The notes beneath the pieces are model-generated. The model searched no databases, was not told the origin of the DNA, and saw only the letters and a list, made by a program, of their open reading frames with translations. Source: Deltaproteobacteria bacterium (lineage in GTDB: Bacteria > Desulfobacterota_B > Binatia > UBA9968). From it: a DNA stretch of 42,966 bases. Positions 32,777 through 40,992 of the stretch are shown in pieces; position 1 is the first letter of the stretch; each line of letters begins with the position of its first letter. The position numbers and the translations under genes are program-made. The stretch is taken from contig JACPSF010000107.1 of assembly GCA_016193385.1 (NCBI GenBank), positions 16,589-59,554 on the forward strand. The letters are read 5' to 3'.

Positions 32777-33487
32777 ATGAAAACTTTAGGCATCATCCCG
32801 GCGAGGGGAGGATCCAAGAGAGTTCCCAAAAAGAACATCCGCCCCTTGTTAGGAAAGCCCCTCATTGCCTATACCATAGAGGTCGCGCTGCGGGCCCGGT
32901 GCATCGATCGGTTGATCGTATCCACCGACGATGATGAGATTGCTCATATCGCCCAGAAGTATGGAGCCGAAGTTCCCTTCATGCGCCCCTCGGAGTTGGC
33001 TCAGGACGACACCCCGGATCAGCCTGTTTTTCGACATGCACTGGATTGGCTCAAGGAACACGAGGGTTATGTGCCTGACCTCGTGTTGAACCTGCGTCCC
33101 ACCACCCCTTTTAAGACGCCTGAGATTATCGAGGAAGTTGTCCAGCGAATGGTGGATACGAACGCAGATGTGGTGCGGACGATGTCCCGCGTCGATGGGG
33201 TTTACCACCCGTACTGGATGTACCGATTATCCGACGACGGCCGGGCTCGTCCGTTCGTAAATGGAATTAAAGTGGCCGATTACTATCAGTCGCAGCTGTT
33301 GCCCCCGGTATACCGGATTAATGGTCTTGTCGATGCCATTAAGCCTCGGGCGATCTACGAAGGCAGCTTTTTGGATACCTCGAACATGGTTGCCGTTATC
33401 GTGTCCGACGAAGTATCGATAGATGCGGATACCGAGATTGATTTGAAACTCTGCGAGGTGTTACTGAACGATGCTGAGGCCACCTGA
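32777..33487 (+). CDS. legF: CMP-legionaminate/CMP-sialate synthetase, LegF/NeuA family, second copy
   Basis: Activates the nine-carbon sugar with CTP. The protein begins MKTLGIIPARGGSKRVPKKN (the canonical loop), with VSTDDDEIA and LRPTTPFK in place of LQPTSPLR. The C-terminal DADTEIDL carries the catalytic Asp. Length 236 residues. Start ATG 32777 is preceded by AAGGGG; the open frame upstream overlaps the small membrane protein and is not coding. It is the most canonical of the three cytidylyltransferase homologues here, so I pair it with LegI (25784). Confidence 0.88.
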   Translation: MKTLGIIPARGGSKRVPKKNIRPLLGKPLIAYTIEVALRARCIDRLIVSTDDDEIAHIAQKYGAEVPFMRPSELAQDDTPDQPVFRHALDWLKEHEGYVPDLVLNLRPTTPFKTPEIIEEVVQRMVDTNADVVRTMSRVDGVYHPYWMYRLSDDGRARPFVNGIKVADYYQSQLLPPVYRINGLVDAIKPRAIYEGSFLDTSNMVAVIVSDEVSIDADTEIDLKLCEVLLNDAEAT

Positions 33488-33561
33488 ACTTTTCGGGATG
33501 CGATGGGCCTTCTTGCTAGCAGCTTGCTTGGATTGGGCAGTAGAAAAACAGAGCTAAGACC

Positions 33562-34482
33562 GTGGTAAAAAAAAGTTGTTATGTCTGCGGCGGTTCCCAA
33601 CACCATGAGATTCTTCGCCAAGACTGCGACGACCATTACCTTAATCTGGTAAATCCAAAGCTCAACCAAGAGTATCGGGCGATTGTTGTATGCGAAAGTT
33701 GCGGTTTCGTTTTCCATTCACCTACGCTTACGGACGACGAAATTGCCGTGATGTATGAGCGCTTCCGTGATACGGACTTTCGCAATGAGACACCGGACCA
33801 CTATTTTGACAGAATCACTACCCTCCCAAAAAGTGAGAGTCTGAACTATCAAAAAGTTCGAAAGCTCAACCTTTTGATAGCCAAATACGGCCCGGCAACG
33901 CAACATCGCACCATTTACGACGTCGGAATCGGGGGCGGCGTCTTCGTCAAGACTTTTCTCGACTATGCCGAGGGCAAGTGGGAGGCCTATGGTGTGGAGC
34001 CGACGAGATCGTACGCCGAGCTGGCGGCGAGGCGACTTGGGATTCTCGTTAAAAGTCAATTTTACGAGCCGCAACTTTTCGACCTCCGGTTTGATTTCAT
34101 CACGGCCATCAAAGTCATTGAGCACGCCAAAGATCCGATCGCCTTCCTCAAAGGGCTCCGTCAAGATCTGGAAGACGATGGCATCGTCTACGTCGAGGTC
34201 CCCAACATGAAAGAAATTTTCAGCCTGCCTCCGGACCACGACCAGCTGCAGTACACTCACCTCTATTTTTACTCCGACAGAATCTTCGAACATTTCTGTA
34301 GAATGGCAAGCTTTCAGATAGTGTGGATGGAGCAGACCCTGAATCGGGAGGGCGACTGGGATTTGAATTTGATCCTGAAGAAGGATTTGACCGGCCCCGA
34401 CTACGCCTGCAGGATGCCGTTGTATGACTACAGAGATATTCTAAAAATGAGAAGCTCTTCTGCGCCTTTCCGTGAAAGGTAG
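33562..34482 (+). CDS. Class I SAM-dependent methyltransferase with N-terminal zinc ribbon
   Basis: A 306-residue protein with a Cys4 ribbon (C6, C9, C44, C47), then a Rossmann methyltransferase. Motif I is IYDVGIGGGVF near residue 117, the acidic acceptor is YGVEPTRS, and the later block is FDFITAIKVIEHAKDP. The HVxxP-like segment reads VEVPNM. Such zinc-ribbon methyltransferases in glycan loci methylate sugars or glycan ends. GTG start at 33562; gaps of 74 and 91 bases separate it from its neighbours, so it may be a later addition. Confidence 0.8.
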   Translation: MVKKSCYVCGGSQHHEILRQDCDDHYLNLVNPKLNQEYRAIVVCESCGFVFHSPTLTDDEIAVMYERFRDTDFRNETPDHYFDRITTLPKSESLNYQKVRKLNLLIAKYGPATQHRTIYDVGIGGGVFVKTFLDYAEGKWEAYGVEPTRSYAELAARRLGILVKSQFYEPQLFDLRFDFITAIKVIEHAKDPIAFLKGLRQDLEDDGIVYVEVPNMKEIFSLPPDHDQLQYTHLYFYSDRIFEHFCRMASFQIVWMEQTLNREGDWDLNLILKKDLTGPDYACRMPLYDYRDILKMRSSSAPFRER

Positions 34483-34573
34483 GCGTTAAATTCGCTCGGT
34501 GACCTCGGCGATGAAAGTCGCCTCAGCATCGGAAACGTCGGACCCTCGGGCCCGGTAATAAGGGGCGAGGGGT

Positions 34574-35482
34574 ATGTCGTTCATGGATCCTAACATTGAG
34601 CGCAAGAACGCTGTCCAGAATGCTCACCTCAAGCGGGCGGCTAGATTGTTGGACGGTTCGCCGGTTTTTTCTCATATCGAATTCAGCATATGCGGGCTGT
34701 GCAATCGGGAGTGCGTTTTCTGCCCTCGGGTGGATCCGAAAATTTACCCGAACGTCGCGGAATTTTTATCCCTGGAACTCTATCGCAAGGTTCTAACCGA
34801 CCTCAAGGACATCGATTATACCGGAGGCCTTTCGTACTCCGGCTTCAGCGAGCCGTTTTATCATAAGCAGCTCGTCGAGTTTGTCGGGTCGTCGAAGGAG
34901 ATCCTGCCCCGCTGCCGGGTCGAAATCGTCACCAACGGCGATTTTGTTAAGGCGCAAAAGCTGCGGGCCCTGTTTGACGCGGGACTGAACACGCTTCTCA
35001 TCAGCATGTACGATGGCCCCGAGCAAATCCCCCACTTTCAAGCAATTATCAGGGAAGCGGAGGTAGACTCGGAACGGGTCATTCTCAGAAAGCGCTATCT
35101 GCCGCCCGGGGAGCAGTATGGCATCAACCTGACGAATCGGGCGGGCATGGTCATCCTTAAGGAGGTCGAGGTAGCTCCTCTCAAGGAGCCCATGAATCAT
35201 CAGTGCTACTATACTCATTACCGTATGATGGTAGATCACACGGGCGAGGTTTTATTGTGCCCCCATGATTGGGGAAAAAAGCTGATCGTCGGCAACGTGC
35301 GAGACCAGCATATTGTCGATATATGGACCGGGAAGATCCTGACCCCGGTTCGCCAGCGGCTGGCGGCCGCAGATCGCAGGTTCGCGCCCTGCAACGTGTG
35401 CGACGTGGTGGGGACGCTTCAGGGCGGCGAGCACTTTAAGGCTTGGCAAGAGTTCTATGGCGGCAAGAAGGGCCCCCCGTAA
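34574..35482 (+). CDS. Radical SAM protein with SPASM-like C-terminal cysteines
   Basis: Radical SAM enzyme of 302 residues. The iron-sulfur motif CxxxCxxC is in CNRECVFC (C43, C47, C50). SYSGFSEP is the GGE/P-type segment, and VEIVTNGD lines the barrel. The C-terminal Cys residues (in HQCYY, LLCPHDWG and CNVC) with IGN-like VGNV and DIW match a SPASM auxiliary-cluster domain. The substrate could be a sugar (dehydrogenation, epimerisation or deoxygenation) or a peptide. No small peptide gene is seen next to it, so a sugar is more likely. ATG 34574 has GAGGGGT upstream; the stop overlaps the next start (TAATG). Confidence 0.85.
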   Translation: MSFMDPNIERKNAVQNAHLKRAARLLDGSPVFSHIEFSICGLCNRECVFCPRVDPKIYPNVAEFLSLELYRKVLTDLKDIDYTGGLSYSGFSEPFYHKQLVEFVGSSKEILPRCRVEIVTNGDFVKAQKLRALFDAGLNTLLISMYDGPEQIPHFQAIIREAEVDSERVILRKRYLPPGEQYGINLTNRAGMVILKEVEVAPLKEPMNHQCYYTHYRMMVDHTGEVLLCPHDWGKKLIVGNVRDQHIVDIWTGKILTPVRQRLAAADRRFAPCNVCDVVGTLQGGEHFKAWQEFYGGKKGPP

Positions 35483-36477
35483 TGGCTGGGGCTCGTTCTC
35501 TGCGGGTGGGCATCCTGGGCGCGGGCAATATAGCCTTGGACCACGTCGCGGCATTGCATGCGTTGGACCACGATGTTGCGGCCGGATGTTCCACTGGCAC
35601 CTCCTCGCGGCGCTGGCGGGATTTTACGCTAGCGGCGCCCGAGGCGCGCTTCGAGCCCGTCGGGGAGGCGTTGCTGGTCGATCCCCAGGTTGACGCCGTC
35701 GTAGCCTGCCTGCCTTGGAATCTCACGGAGAAGTGGCTTCCCAAATTGCTTTCGACCCCGAAGCCCGTTCTCATAGAAAAGCCTATAGCCCTCTCCACAA
35801 AGGCGCTGCGGGCCGTGCTCGACCGGAGCGATGTCAAACTGGAAAATAAATTGGTCGGCTTCAATCGACGCTTCTATGCGCCCGTGCAAAGGCTGAAAGA
35901 GCGCCTGGATCGGGGAGGACTGAAATCGGTAGAGATCACCGTATCGGAGTCCGTGGACAGACTGGTCGAGCGCTACAGTGCGGAAATCATACCGCATATT
36001 CTTGCCTATTCCTCCTGCCATATCCTGGATGTAGTTCTTTACCTCCTTGGCGCGATGTCGCCCGTAACCATATATGGGCACGAGGAACGGGGATATCCCG
36101 GGCCCTTTCGATCCTTGAACGGCCTCCTGCGGACGAAGCAGGGGATACCGGTCGCGTTCTCCATGAACGCGGAGGATCCCGTTCCCGTGGGTATCCGTTT
36201 CCGCTTTGACGACCGCACGGCTTGGCTGCTTTCCCCAATGGAACGCTTGGTCGCCTGCCGCGGATACGAGGTGCTTGAGCCCACGCCGGAGGTTCGGATC
36301 CGCCGCTATAGCCCTAAGCCGATTCTTGAGAGCATCGCGGATTCGTCGAGCAAGCCGGGTTTTGTGGAACAGATGCGGGCCTTCACTACCGGCGAGGGCA
36401 GGGAAATCGCGGCCACGCCGATGGACAGTATGCGGCTCCTCGGTCTGATTGAATCCCTTCAGCAGGCTGCCATCTAG
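35482..36477 (+). CDS. Gfo/Idh/MocA family sugar oxidoreductase (C)
   Basis: 331-residue oxidoreductase: VGILGAGNIALDHV (Rossmann), CLPWNLT, the signature IEKPIALS and GFNRRFYAPV. The C-terminal domain has SCHILDVVLYLLG with a conserved His. It starts at ATG 35482, overlapping the radical SAM stop by one base, which indicates a coupled pair. It is followed 54 bases later by a CMP-ulosonate synthetase homologue. The spacer has a small hairpin (TCCTGC 36504-36509 / GCAGGA 36515-36520). Confidence 0.82.
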   Translation: MAGARSLRVGILGAGNIALDHVAALHALDHDVAAGCSTGTSSRRWRDFTLAAPEARFEPVGEALLVDPQVDAVVACLPWNLTEKWLPKLLSTPKPVLIEKPIALSTKALRAVLDRSDVKLENKLVGFNRRFYAPVQRLKERLDRGGLKSVEITVSESVDRLVERYSAEIIPHILAYSSCHILDVVLYLLGAMSPVTIYGHEERGYPGPFRSLNGLLRTKQGIPVAFSMNAEDPVPVGIRFRFDDRTAWLLSPMERLVACRGYEVLEPTPEVRIRRYSPKPILESIADSSSKPGFVEQMRAFTTGEGREIAATPMDSMRLLGLIESLQQAAI

Positions 36478-36531
36478 AGCCACAGCGGTATCGATTCTCC
36501 GGGTCCTGCGCGTAGCAGGAAGTTTCAGGCT

Positions 36532-37245
36532 ATGGCGTCTAAGGTTATTTCCATTACCCCTGCCCGTGGCGGCTCCAAAGGTCTGCCGCGTAAGAATATA
36601 AGGCCGTTACTGGGCAAGCCGCTGATCGCCTATCCGATCGAGGCGGCGGTCGCAAGCGGGGTGGTGGATACGGTGCTGGTGACCACGGATGATGAAGAGA
36701 TCGCCGAAGTGGCGCGCAAAGCAGGTGCGGAAGTGCCGTTTCTTCGCCCCAGAGAGCTGGCCGATGATTTGGCGACGACCGAAGCCACCTTGCAGCATGC
36801 TTTGCTGGCATACGAAAAATCGACCGGACGGACTTTCGATATCTGCGTTTTTCTCACGGCGACCGACATTTTCCGCCAACCCGCGTGGATAACCCATGCG
36901 GTGCGTATTCTCCATGAGCGGCCCGAGATTGAAAGCGCCTTCTCCGCTCACGCCACTTCTAAGAACTACTGGCAGAAAAGGGAAGACGGAAGCTATGAGC
37001 GACTGCTTCCCTGGATGCGCAGCTATAGCTCGCGCCAGGTTCGCCAGGTCATATATCGCGAAGACACGGGGCTGGCGTGCGCAAGCCGCGCCTGGTTGTG
37101 GCGCGAGGGCCGTCGTATCGGAGACCGGGTCGAAATCATTCCCAACTCCGACTCGGCTACCTCCATCGACATTCACACGGAATTCGACTTCTTTTTGGCC
37201 GAACAGGCTTTGAAGTACCTCAAGGAGCATTCTGAGTATGATTGA
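36532..37245 (+). CDS. CMP-ulosonate synthetase homologue (acylneuraminate cytidylyltransferase family), third copy
   Basis: 237 residues with the CTP loop TPARGGSKGLPRKN, VTTDDEEIA and the C-terminal SIDIHTEFDF. The sugar-facing motif LQPTSPLR is strongly changed to LTATDIFR, and the middle part (NYWQKREDGSYERL) is also unlike sialate enzymes. It overlaps by 8 bases a FMN-dependent 2-hydroxyacid oxidase homologue, an unusual partner. Probably activates an acid sugar different from those of the copies at 15825 and 32777. Confidence 0.82.
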   Translation: MASKVISITPARGGSKGLPRKNIRPLLGKPLIAYPIEAAVASGVVDTVLVTTDDEEIAEVARKAGAEVPFLRPRELADDLATTEATLQHALLAYEKSTGRTFDICVFLTATDIFRQPAWITHAVRILHERPEIESAFSAHATSKNYWQKREDGSYERLLPWMRSYSSRQVRQVIYREDTGLACASRAWLWREGRRIGDRVEIIPNSDSATSIDIHTEFDFFLAEQALKYLKEHSEYD

Positions 37246-38269
37246 GTTTCGTACGCTGCGAGAGATTGAGCGCGCTGCTCGCAGCAAGATAGATGATCAT
37301 GCTTGGGATTGGCTCGAGTGCGGCACCGAAAACGAATTGACTCTTCAGCGTAACCGTCAGGCATTCGAGCGTGTAGCCCTCAGGCCGCGCATCTTCCGCG
37401 ATGTCTCTCACGTAGATCTCACCACCCAGGTGGCCGGTTTGAATCTTCCCGTGCCGGTCATAGTATGCCCGCTGGGTGGTCTTACCATCTATGACGACGG
37501 TGGCGAAGAAGCCATCGCCCAGGGCATAACCGGGATCGGCTCTATTCTCTGCGTCAGCGCCATGGCGAGGCTGAAATTATCGGAAATCCGCGCCGCGGCC
37601 CCTCGCGCCAGGCTGATGTACTTGGTCTTTTTTATGGGCCCGCGCAATTGGATAGAAGAGCAAGTGCGGGAGGCCGAGGCGCTGGGTGTCGAGGGTATTT
37701 GCGTGGGGGCTGACGCGCCGACCAGAGGGATACGGTATCGAGATCGGGAGAACCGCTACAATGCCCGCAAGTTTGGCCGGACCACCAATCCGCCGCCGCC
37801 TGACCACGGGACGAATGCGAAGACAACCTGGAAGGATATCAAGTGGTTACGGAGTATTACTAAAGTACCACTTATTATCAAGGGGGTTATGACGGGAGAG
37901 GACGGCAGGCTATCCCGGGAGCACGGAGCCGACGCCGTTTGGGTTTCGAATCACGGCGGGCGTCAGGTAGATTCCGGGCTTGCGCCCCTGGAAGCCTTGG
38001 AGGAGGTGCGTGAGGCCGTTTCCGGGACGGACATTATCGTTGACGGAGGTGTTCGCGGGGGAGGGGATGTAGTTCGCGCCCTCGCCATGGGAGCAAAGGC
38101 GGTGGGATTGGGACGTTCCATCGTCTATGGCCTGGCCGTGGGTGGAGCCGATGGAGTCCGTCTCACCATGGAGCTCTTCCGTGAAGAGATGTTAAGCATC
38201 ATGGCCAATATCGGATGTCCCAGTATCGCCGACTTAAACCGTGATATGATCCGGATACGACCCTGCTAA
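37238..38269 (+). CDS. FMN-dependent 2-hydroxyacid oxidase/dehydrogenase homologue
   Basis: 343-residue TIM-barrel flavoprotein of the glycolate oxidase/lactate dehydrogenase (LldD) family. Core kept: RPRIFRDVS, IIKGVMTGED (K215), the catalytic SNHGGRQ (H239, R242), D159, DGGVRGGGDVVRALAMGA and IGCPS. Changed: the Tyr that in spinach glycolate oxidase is Tyr24 aligns with W25, and Tyr129 aligns with V130. Both contact substrate in the characterised enzymes. It overlaps the cytidylyltransferase by 8 bases. Possibly oxidises a sugar-derived 2-hydroxyacid to the 2-keto acid (inference). It is the last locus gene before the IS element. Confidence 0.85.
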   Translation: MIEFRTLREIERAARSKIDDHAWDWLECGTENELTLQRNRQAFERVALRPRIFRDVSHVDLTTQVAGLNLPVPVIVCPLGGLTIYDDGGEEAIAQGITGIGSILCVSAMARLKLSEIRAAAPRARLMYLVFFMGPRNWIEEQVREAEALGVEGICVGADAPTRGIRYRDRENRYNARKFGRTTNPPPPDHGTNAKTTWKDIKWLRSITKVPLIIKGVMTGEDGRLSREHGADAVWVSNHGGRQVDSGLAPLEALEEVREAVSGTDIIVDGGVRGGGDVVRALAMGAKAVGLGRSIVYGLAVGGADGVRLTMELFREEMLSIMANIGCPSIADLNRDMIRIRPC

Positions 38270-38395
38270 GCCCTCTCTGCCAATATAGATGAGACACTTA
38301 CCCGCCTTGAGTTTAGTGTAGGATAGAGGGCGAGTAAGGAGTCGAAGGTGGGAACAGCGGGTATCACAGCGTTATCTTCATCAGAGGTGGAAGTG

Positions 38396-38755
38396 ATGGC
38401 CAAGCCTGAGCGGCGCCGATTTACAGCGGAGTACAAGCTGCGGATATTGCGGGAAGCGGAGGCTTGCAGTGGTCGTGGGGAGATCGGGGCCCTTCTTAGG
38501 CGCGAAGGGCTGTACTCCTCCAACCTGACCCAGTGGCGTAAGCAGGGGGAGAAGGGGGAGTTGGAGGGGTTGTCTCGCAAGCGCGGGCCATTGCCTAAGC
38601 CGAGGCATCCGTTAGCCGAGAGGGTCAGGGTTCTGGAGCGGGAGAACGCCCGGCTTAAGCGGCGGGCGGAGAGGGCCGAGGGATTGGTGGATCTCCAAAA
38701 AAAAGTCTCCGAGATCTTGGGGATCGAACTGAACAGGAGCGGCGAGAAGGACTGA
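38396..38755 (+). CDS. IS3-family transposase OrfA (helix-turn-helix protein)
   Basis: 119-residue protein from ATG 38396 (MAKPERRRFTAEYKLRIL) with GAGGTGG upstream. The N-terminal helix-turn-helix FTAEYKLRILREAEAC...IGALLRREGLYSSNLTQWR is typical of IS3 OrfA. The C-terminal half is a charged coiled coil (RVRVLERENARLKRRAERAE). It ends TGA overlapping the ATG of OrfB (ATGA-type), so OrfB can be made by coupled re-initiation or frameshifting. Confidence 0.88.
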   Translation: MAKPERRRFTAEYKLRILREAEACSGRGEIGALLRREGLYSSNLTQWRKQGEKGELEGLSRKRGPLPKPRHPLAERVRVLERENARLKRRAERAEGLVDLQKKVSEILGIELNRSGEKD

Positions 38756-39870
38756 TGGCGGTGATCGGCAAGCAGGACAGATTATTTGGGATCAAGCCGA
38801 TCTGCCTGGCTTTAGGGATTGCGCGGGCGAGTTACTACCGGTTTCAGAGTCCAACGGCTCCCCAGAGGACCGAGCGGTCTCATCCCCGGGCGTTGTCTTG
38901 TGAGGAGCGCCACAACGTGTTGACTGTTCTCAACGAGGAGCGGTTTTGCGATCAGGCTGCGGCCCAGGTGTATGCCACGCTTCTCGATGAGGGGCAGTAT
39001 CTGTGCTCGGAGCGCACCATGTACCGCATCCTGGCTGAGAATGGCGAAGTGCGGGAGCGCAGAGATCAAGTTCGTCATCCGCGGTATGCGGCCCCCGAGC
39101 TGTTGGCGAGTCGGCCCAACGAGGTGTGGTCGTGGGACATCACCAAGCTTTTGGGTCCGGCCAAGTGGACTTATTTTTATCTCTACGTGATCCTGGATAT
39201 TTTCAGCCGTTATGTGGTGGGTTGGATGGTGGCGTATCGGGAATCGGCTCAGTTGGCCCAGCGACTCATTGAGCAGACCCTAGAGCGCCAGCAAATCGAG
39301 CCCGGAAGGCTCACGCTTCACGCGGATCGGGGCTCCTCGATGACCTCCAAGCCGGTGGCCTTTCTTTTGGCGGAGCTGGGAGTGACCAAGACCCACAGCC
39401 GTCCTCACGTCTCCAACGACAATCCGTATTCGGAGAGCCAGTTCAAGACGATGAAGTACCGCCCAGAGTTTCCCGAGAGGTTTGGCTCATACCAGGATGC
39501 CCGAGGATTCTGCGGGGAGTTTTTTCCCTGGTACAACCAGGAGCATCATCACAGTGGTTTAGGATTTCTAACTCCCTTTGAAGTTCACACTGGGCAAGCT
39601 GAGCAACGCCGGGAGCACAGGGCGTTGGTGCTACAGGGTGCTTTTGAGAAACACCCGGAGCGATTCGTTCGCGGCCGGCCCGCGCCGCCAGCCCTGCCCG
39701 AGCAGGTCTGGATTAACAAGCCCAAGGAGGGAAATTCCAGCAACCAATCGCCCGTTGGGAGCTTCAGCCAGAAAAACGGCTTCCACAATTGCCCTATAAC
39801 GGACGCAACGGAGTCGGGGAGGGATCTACCTAGGGGTCAAAACGAGATGACACAGAATCTTGCACAGTAA
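38755..39870 (+). CDS. IS3-family DDE transposase OrfB
   Basis: 371-residue integrase-type transposase. Seen: HTH_21-like LCLALGIARASYYR region, ELLASRPNEVWSWDITKL (first Asp), LHADRGSSMTSKPV (second Asp), NPYSESQFKTMKYRPEFP (Glu), and WYNQEHHHSGLGFLTP. All three acidic catalytic residues are present, so it may be active. The tail past about residue 330 is longer than usual and ends close to the right inverted repeat. Confidence 0.92.
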   Translation: MAVIGKQDRLFGIKPICLALGIARASYYRFQSPTAPQRTERSHPRALSCEERHNVLTVLNEERFCDQAAAQVYATLLDEGQYLCSERTMYRILAENGEVRERRDQVRHPRYAAPELLASRPNEVWSWDITKLLGPAKWTYFYLYVILDIFSRYVVGWMVAYRESAQLAQRLIEQTLERQQIEPGRLTLHADRGSSMTSKPVAFLLAELGVTKTHSRPHVSNDNPYSESQFKTMKYRPEFPERFGSYQDARGFCGEFFPWYNQEHHHSGLGFLTPFEVHTGQAEQRREHRALVLQGAFEKHPERFVRGRPAPPALPEQVWINKPKEGNSSNQSPVGSFSQKNGFHNCPITDATESGRDLPRGQNEMTQNLAQ

Positions 39871-39988
39871 TTTGGAACCGGGAAGTGTCTCATTTCATTG
39901 ACAGGTTCCGTAAGTGGCACCGGCCGGTCGGGGTAATTTTGAGTTCTTGGCAGATCACCATTCACAAGGGGATTCTTATCATCAAATT

Positions 39989-40972
39989 ATGAAAAATGCT
40001 CCGGCAGTTCTGCAAATCGGAGTGGGGAGATGGGGTATGAACCACCTCAGAACCCTGCTGAGGCTGCAATCTGAAGGACTTTGCAGGCTTGTCGGCGTAC
40101 AAGATGAGAGTGAACAAAGGTTGAGAGATACGGCCAAAGAATATGGCGTTAAAACATTTTCCGATTATCGCGGCATGGAAGAGGCCGACGCAGTGGATAT
40201 TGTTGTCCCAACATATAACCACTTCAATGTGGCTAAGGCTGCCCTTTTGGCCGGTAAGGACATCCTGGTCGAAAAGCCTCTGACCCAGACTTTGGAAGAA
40301 GCGAAAGAAATTGACAGACTAAAGCGCGAGGCGTCAAGAATTGTCATGGTGGGCCACCTTTTTCGATACAACCCCGCCGCAGAATACGCCAGGAAGCTTA
40401 TTGCCGAGAAGGAACTTGGGAAGGTGCGGTTCCTGCGGGGACGCTTTATGGGGTTCAGGTTTCAAGAGCATGATGCGGGAATTTTGGCCACGACAGCGAT
40501 CCATTTTGTTTACTTATCCAACTACCTTATTGGGAGGACACCGACGACGGTTTGGGCGAAAACGGCACATCTGTTAGGGACCAAACTGGACGACTTCAGC
40601 CTCATTAGGCTTGAATACGGTTCTGAGTTCACCATCATCGAATCGGATTACTTCACGCCTGGAAAGTGGAGAACGTTTGACATCATCGGAACACAAGGAT
40701 CTTTGTTCGTGGACTTATTGAATCAACAGATGGCGGTTCACAGGAAAAGACACGTAAGGGCTGGAGACCGTTATGAAGCCTACGACGGAGGCGTCATCCA
40801 TCCAGAACTAAGATTCCAGGAGCCTTTGGAACTCGAAATCCGCCACTTTCTTGAATGTGTTCGAGAAAGGTCAGATCCATTGACCGGCACATCCGACGGT
40901 ATTGAAACATTGAGGATTGTTGAAGCCGCGTACGAGTCTTCGCGTTTAGATAAAACGATTGTATTAGATTGA
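39989..40972 (+). CDS. Gfo/Idh/MocA family sugar oxidoreductase (D)
   Basis: Starts at ATG 39989 (MKNAPAVLQIGVGRWG), 327 residues; the open frame upstream has no family match. Rossmann loop GVGRWGMNH, VPTYNHF, signature VEKPLTQT, GHLFRYNP, then RFMGFRF, TTAIHFVYLSNYL and YFTPGKWR. It resembles enzyme A at 11642 more than B or C, so the two may be duplicates at opposite ends of the locus. It is the first gene after the IS and lies in DNA with clearly lower G+C. Confidence 0.85.
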   Translation: MKNAPAVLQIGVGRWGMNHLRTLLRLQSEGLCRLVGVQDESEQRLRDTAKEYGVKTFSDYRGMEEADAVDIVVPTYNHFNVAKAALLAGKDILVEKPLTQTLEEAKEIDRLKREASRIVMVGHLFRYNPAAEYARKLIAEKELGKVRFLRGRFMGFRFQEHDAGILATTAIHFVYLSNYLIGRTPTTVWAKTAHLLGTKLDDFSLIRLEYGSEFTIIESDYFTPGKWRTFDIIGTQGSLFVDLLNQQMAVHRKRHVRAGDRYEAYDGGVIHPELRFQEPLELEIRHFLECVRERSDPLTGTSDGIETLRIVEAAYESSRLDKTIVLD

Positions 40973-40992
40973 TCGAATCCCAAGGGGGGAAT

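Larger units (their letters stand above)
38290..39892 (+). mobile_element. IS3-family insertion sequence, complete
   Basis: A 1603-base element bounded by perfect 10-base inverted ends TGAGACACTT (38290-38299) and AAGTGTCTCA (39883-39892), with partial matching beyond. It holds two overlapping reading frames, both intact. The three bases outside the left end (AGA) and right end (TTT) differ, so I see no target duplication. That hints at recombination, or decay of the flank, after insertion. Left flank is 20 bases past the flavoprotein stop; right flank begins a lower-G+C segment. Confidence 0.9.

Noticed and set aside
38348..38395. Upstream start for IS3 OrfA
   Set aside because: The 16 extra residues have no family counterpart; ATG 38396 has a ribosome site and matches the usual N-terminus.
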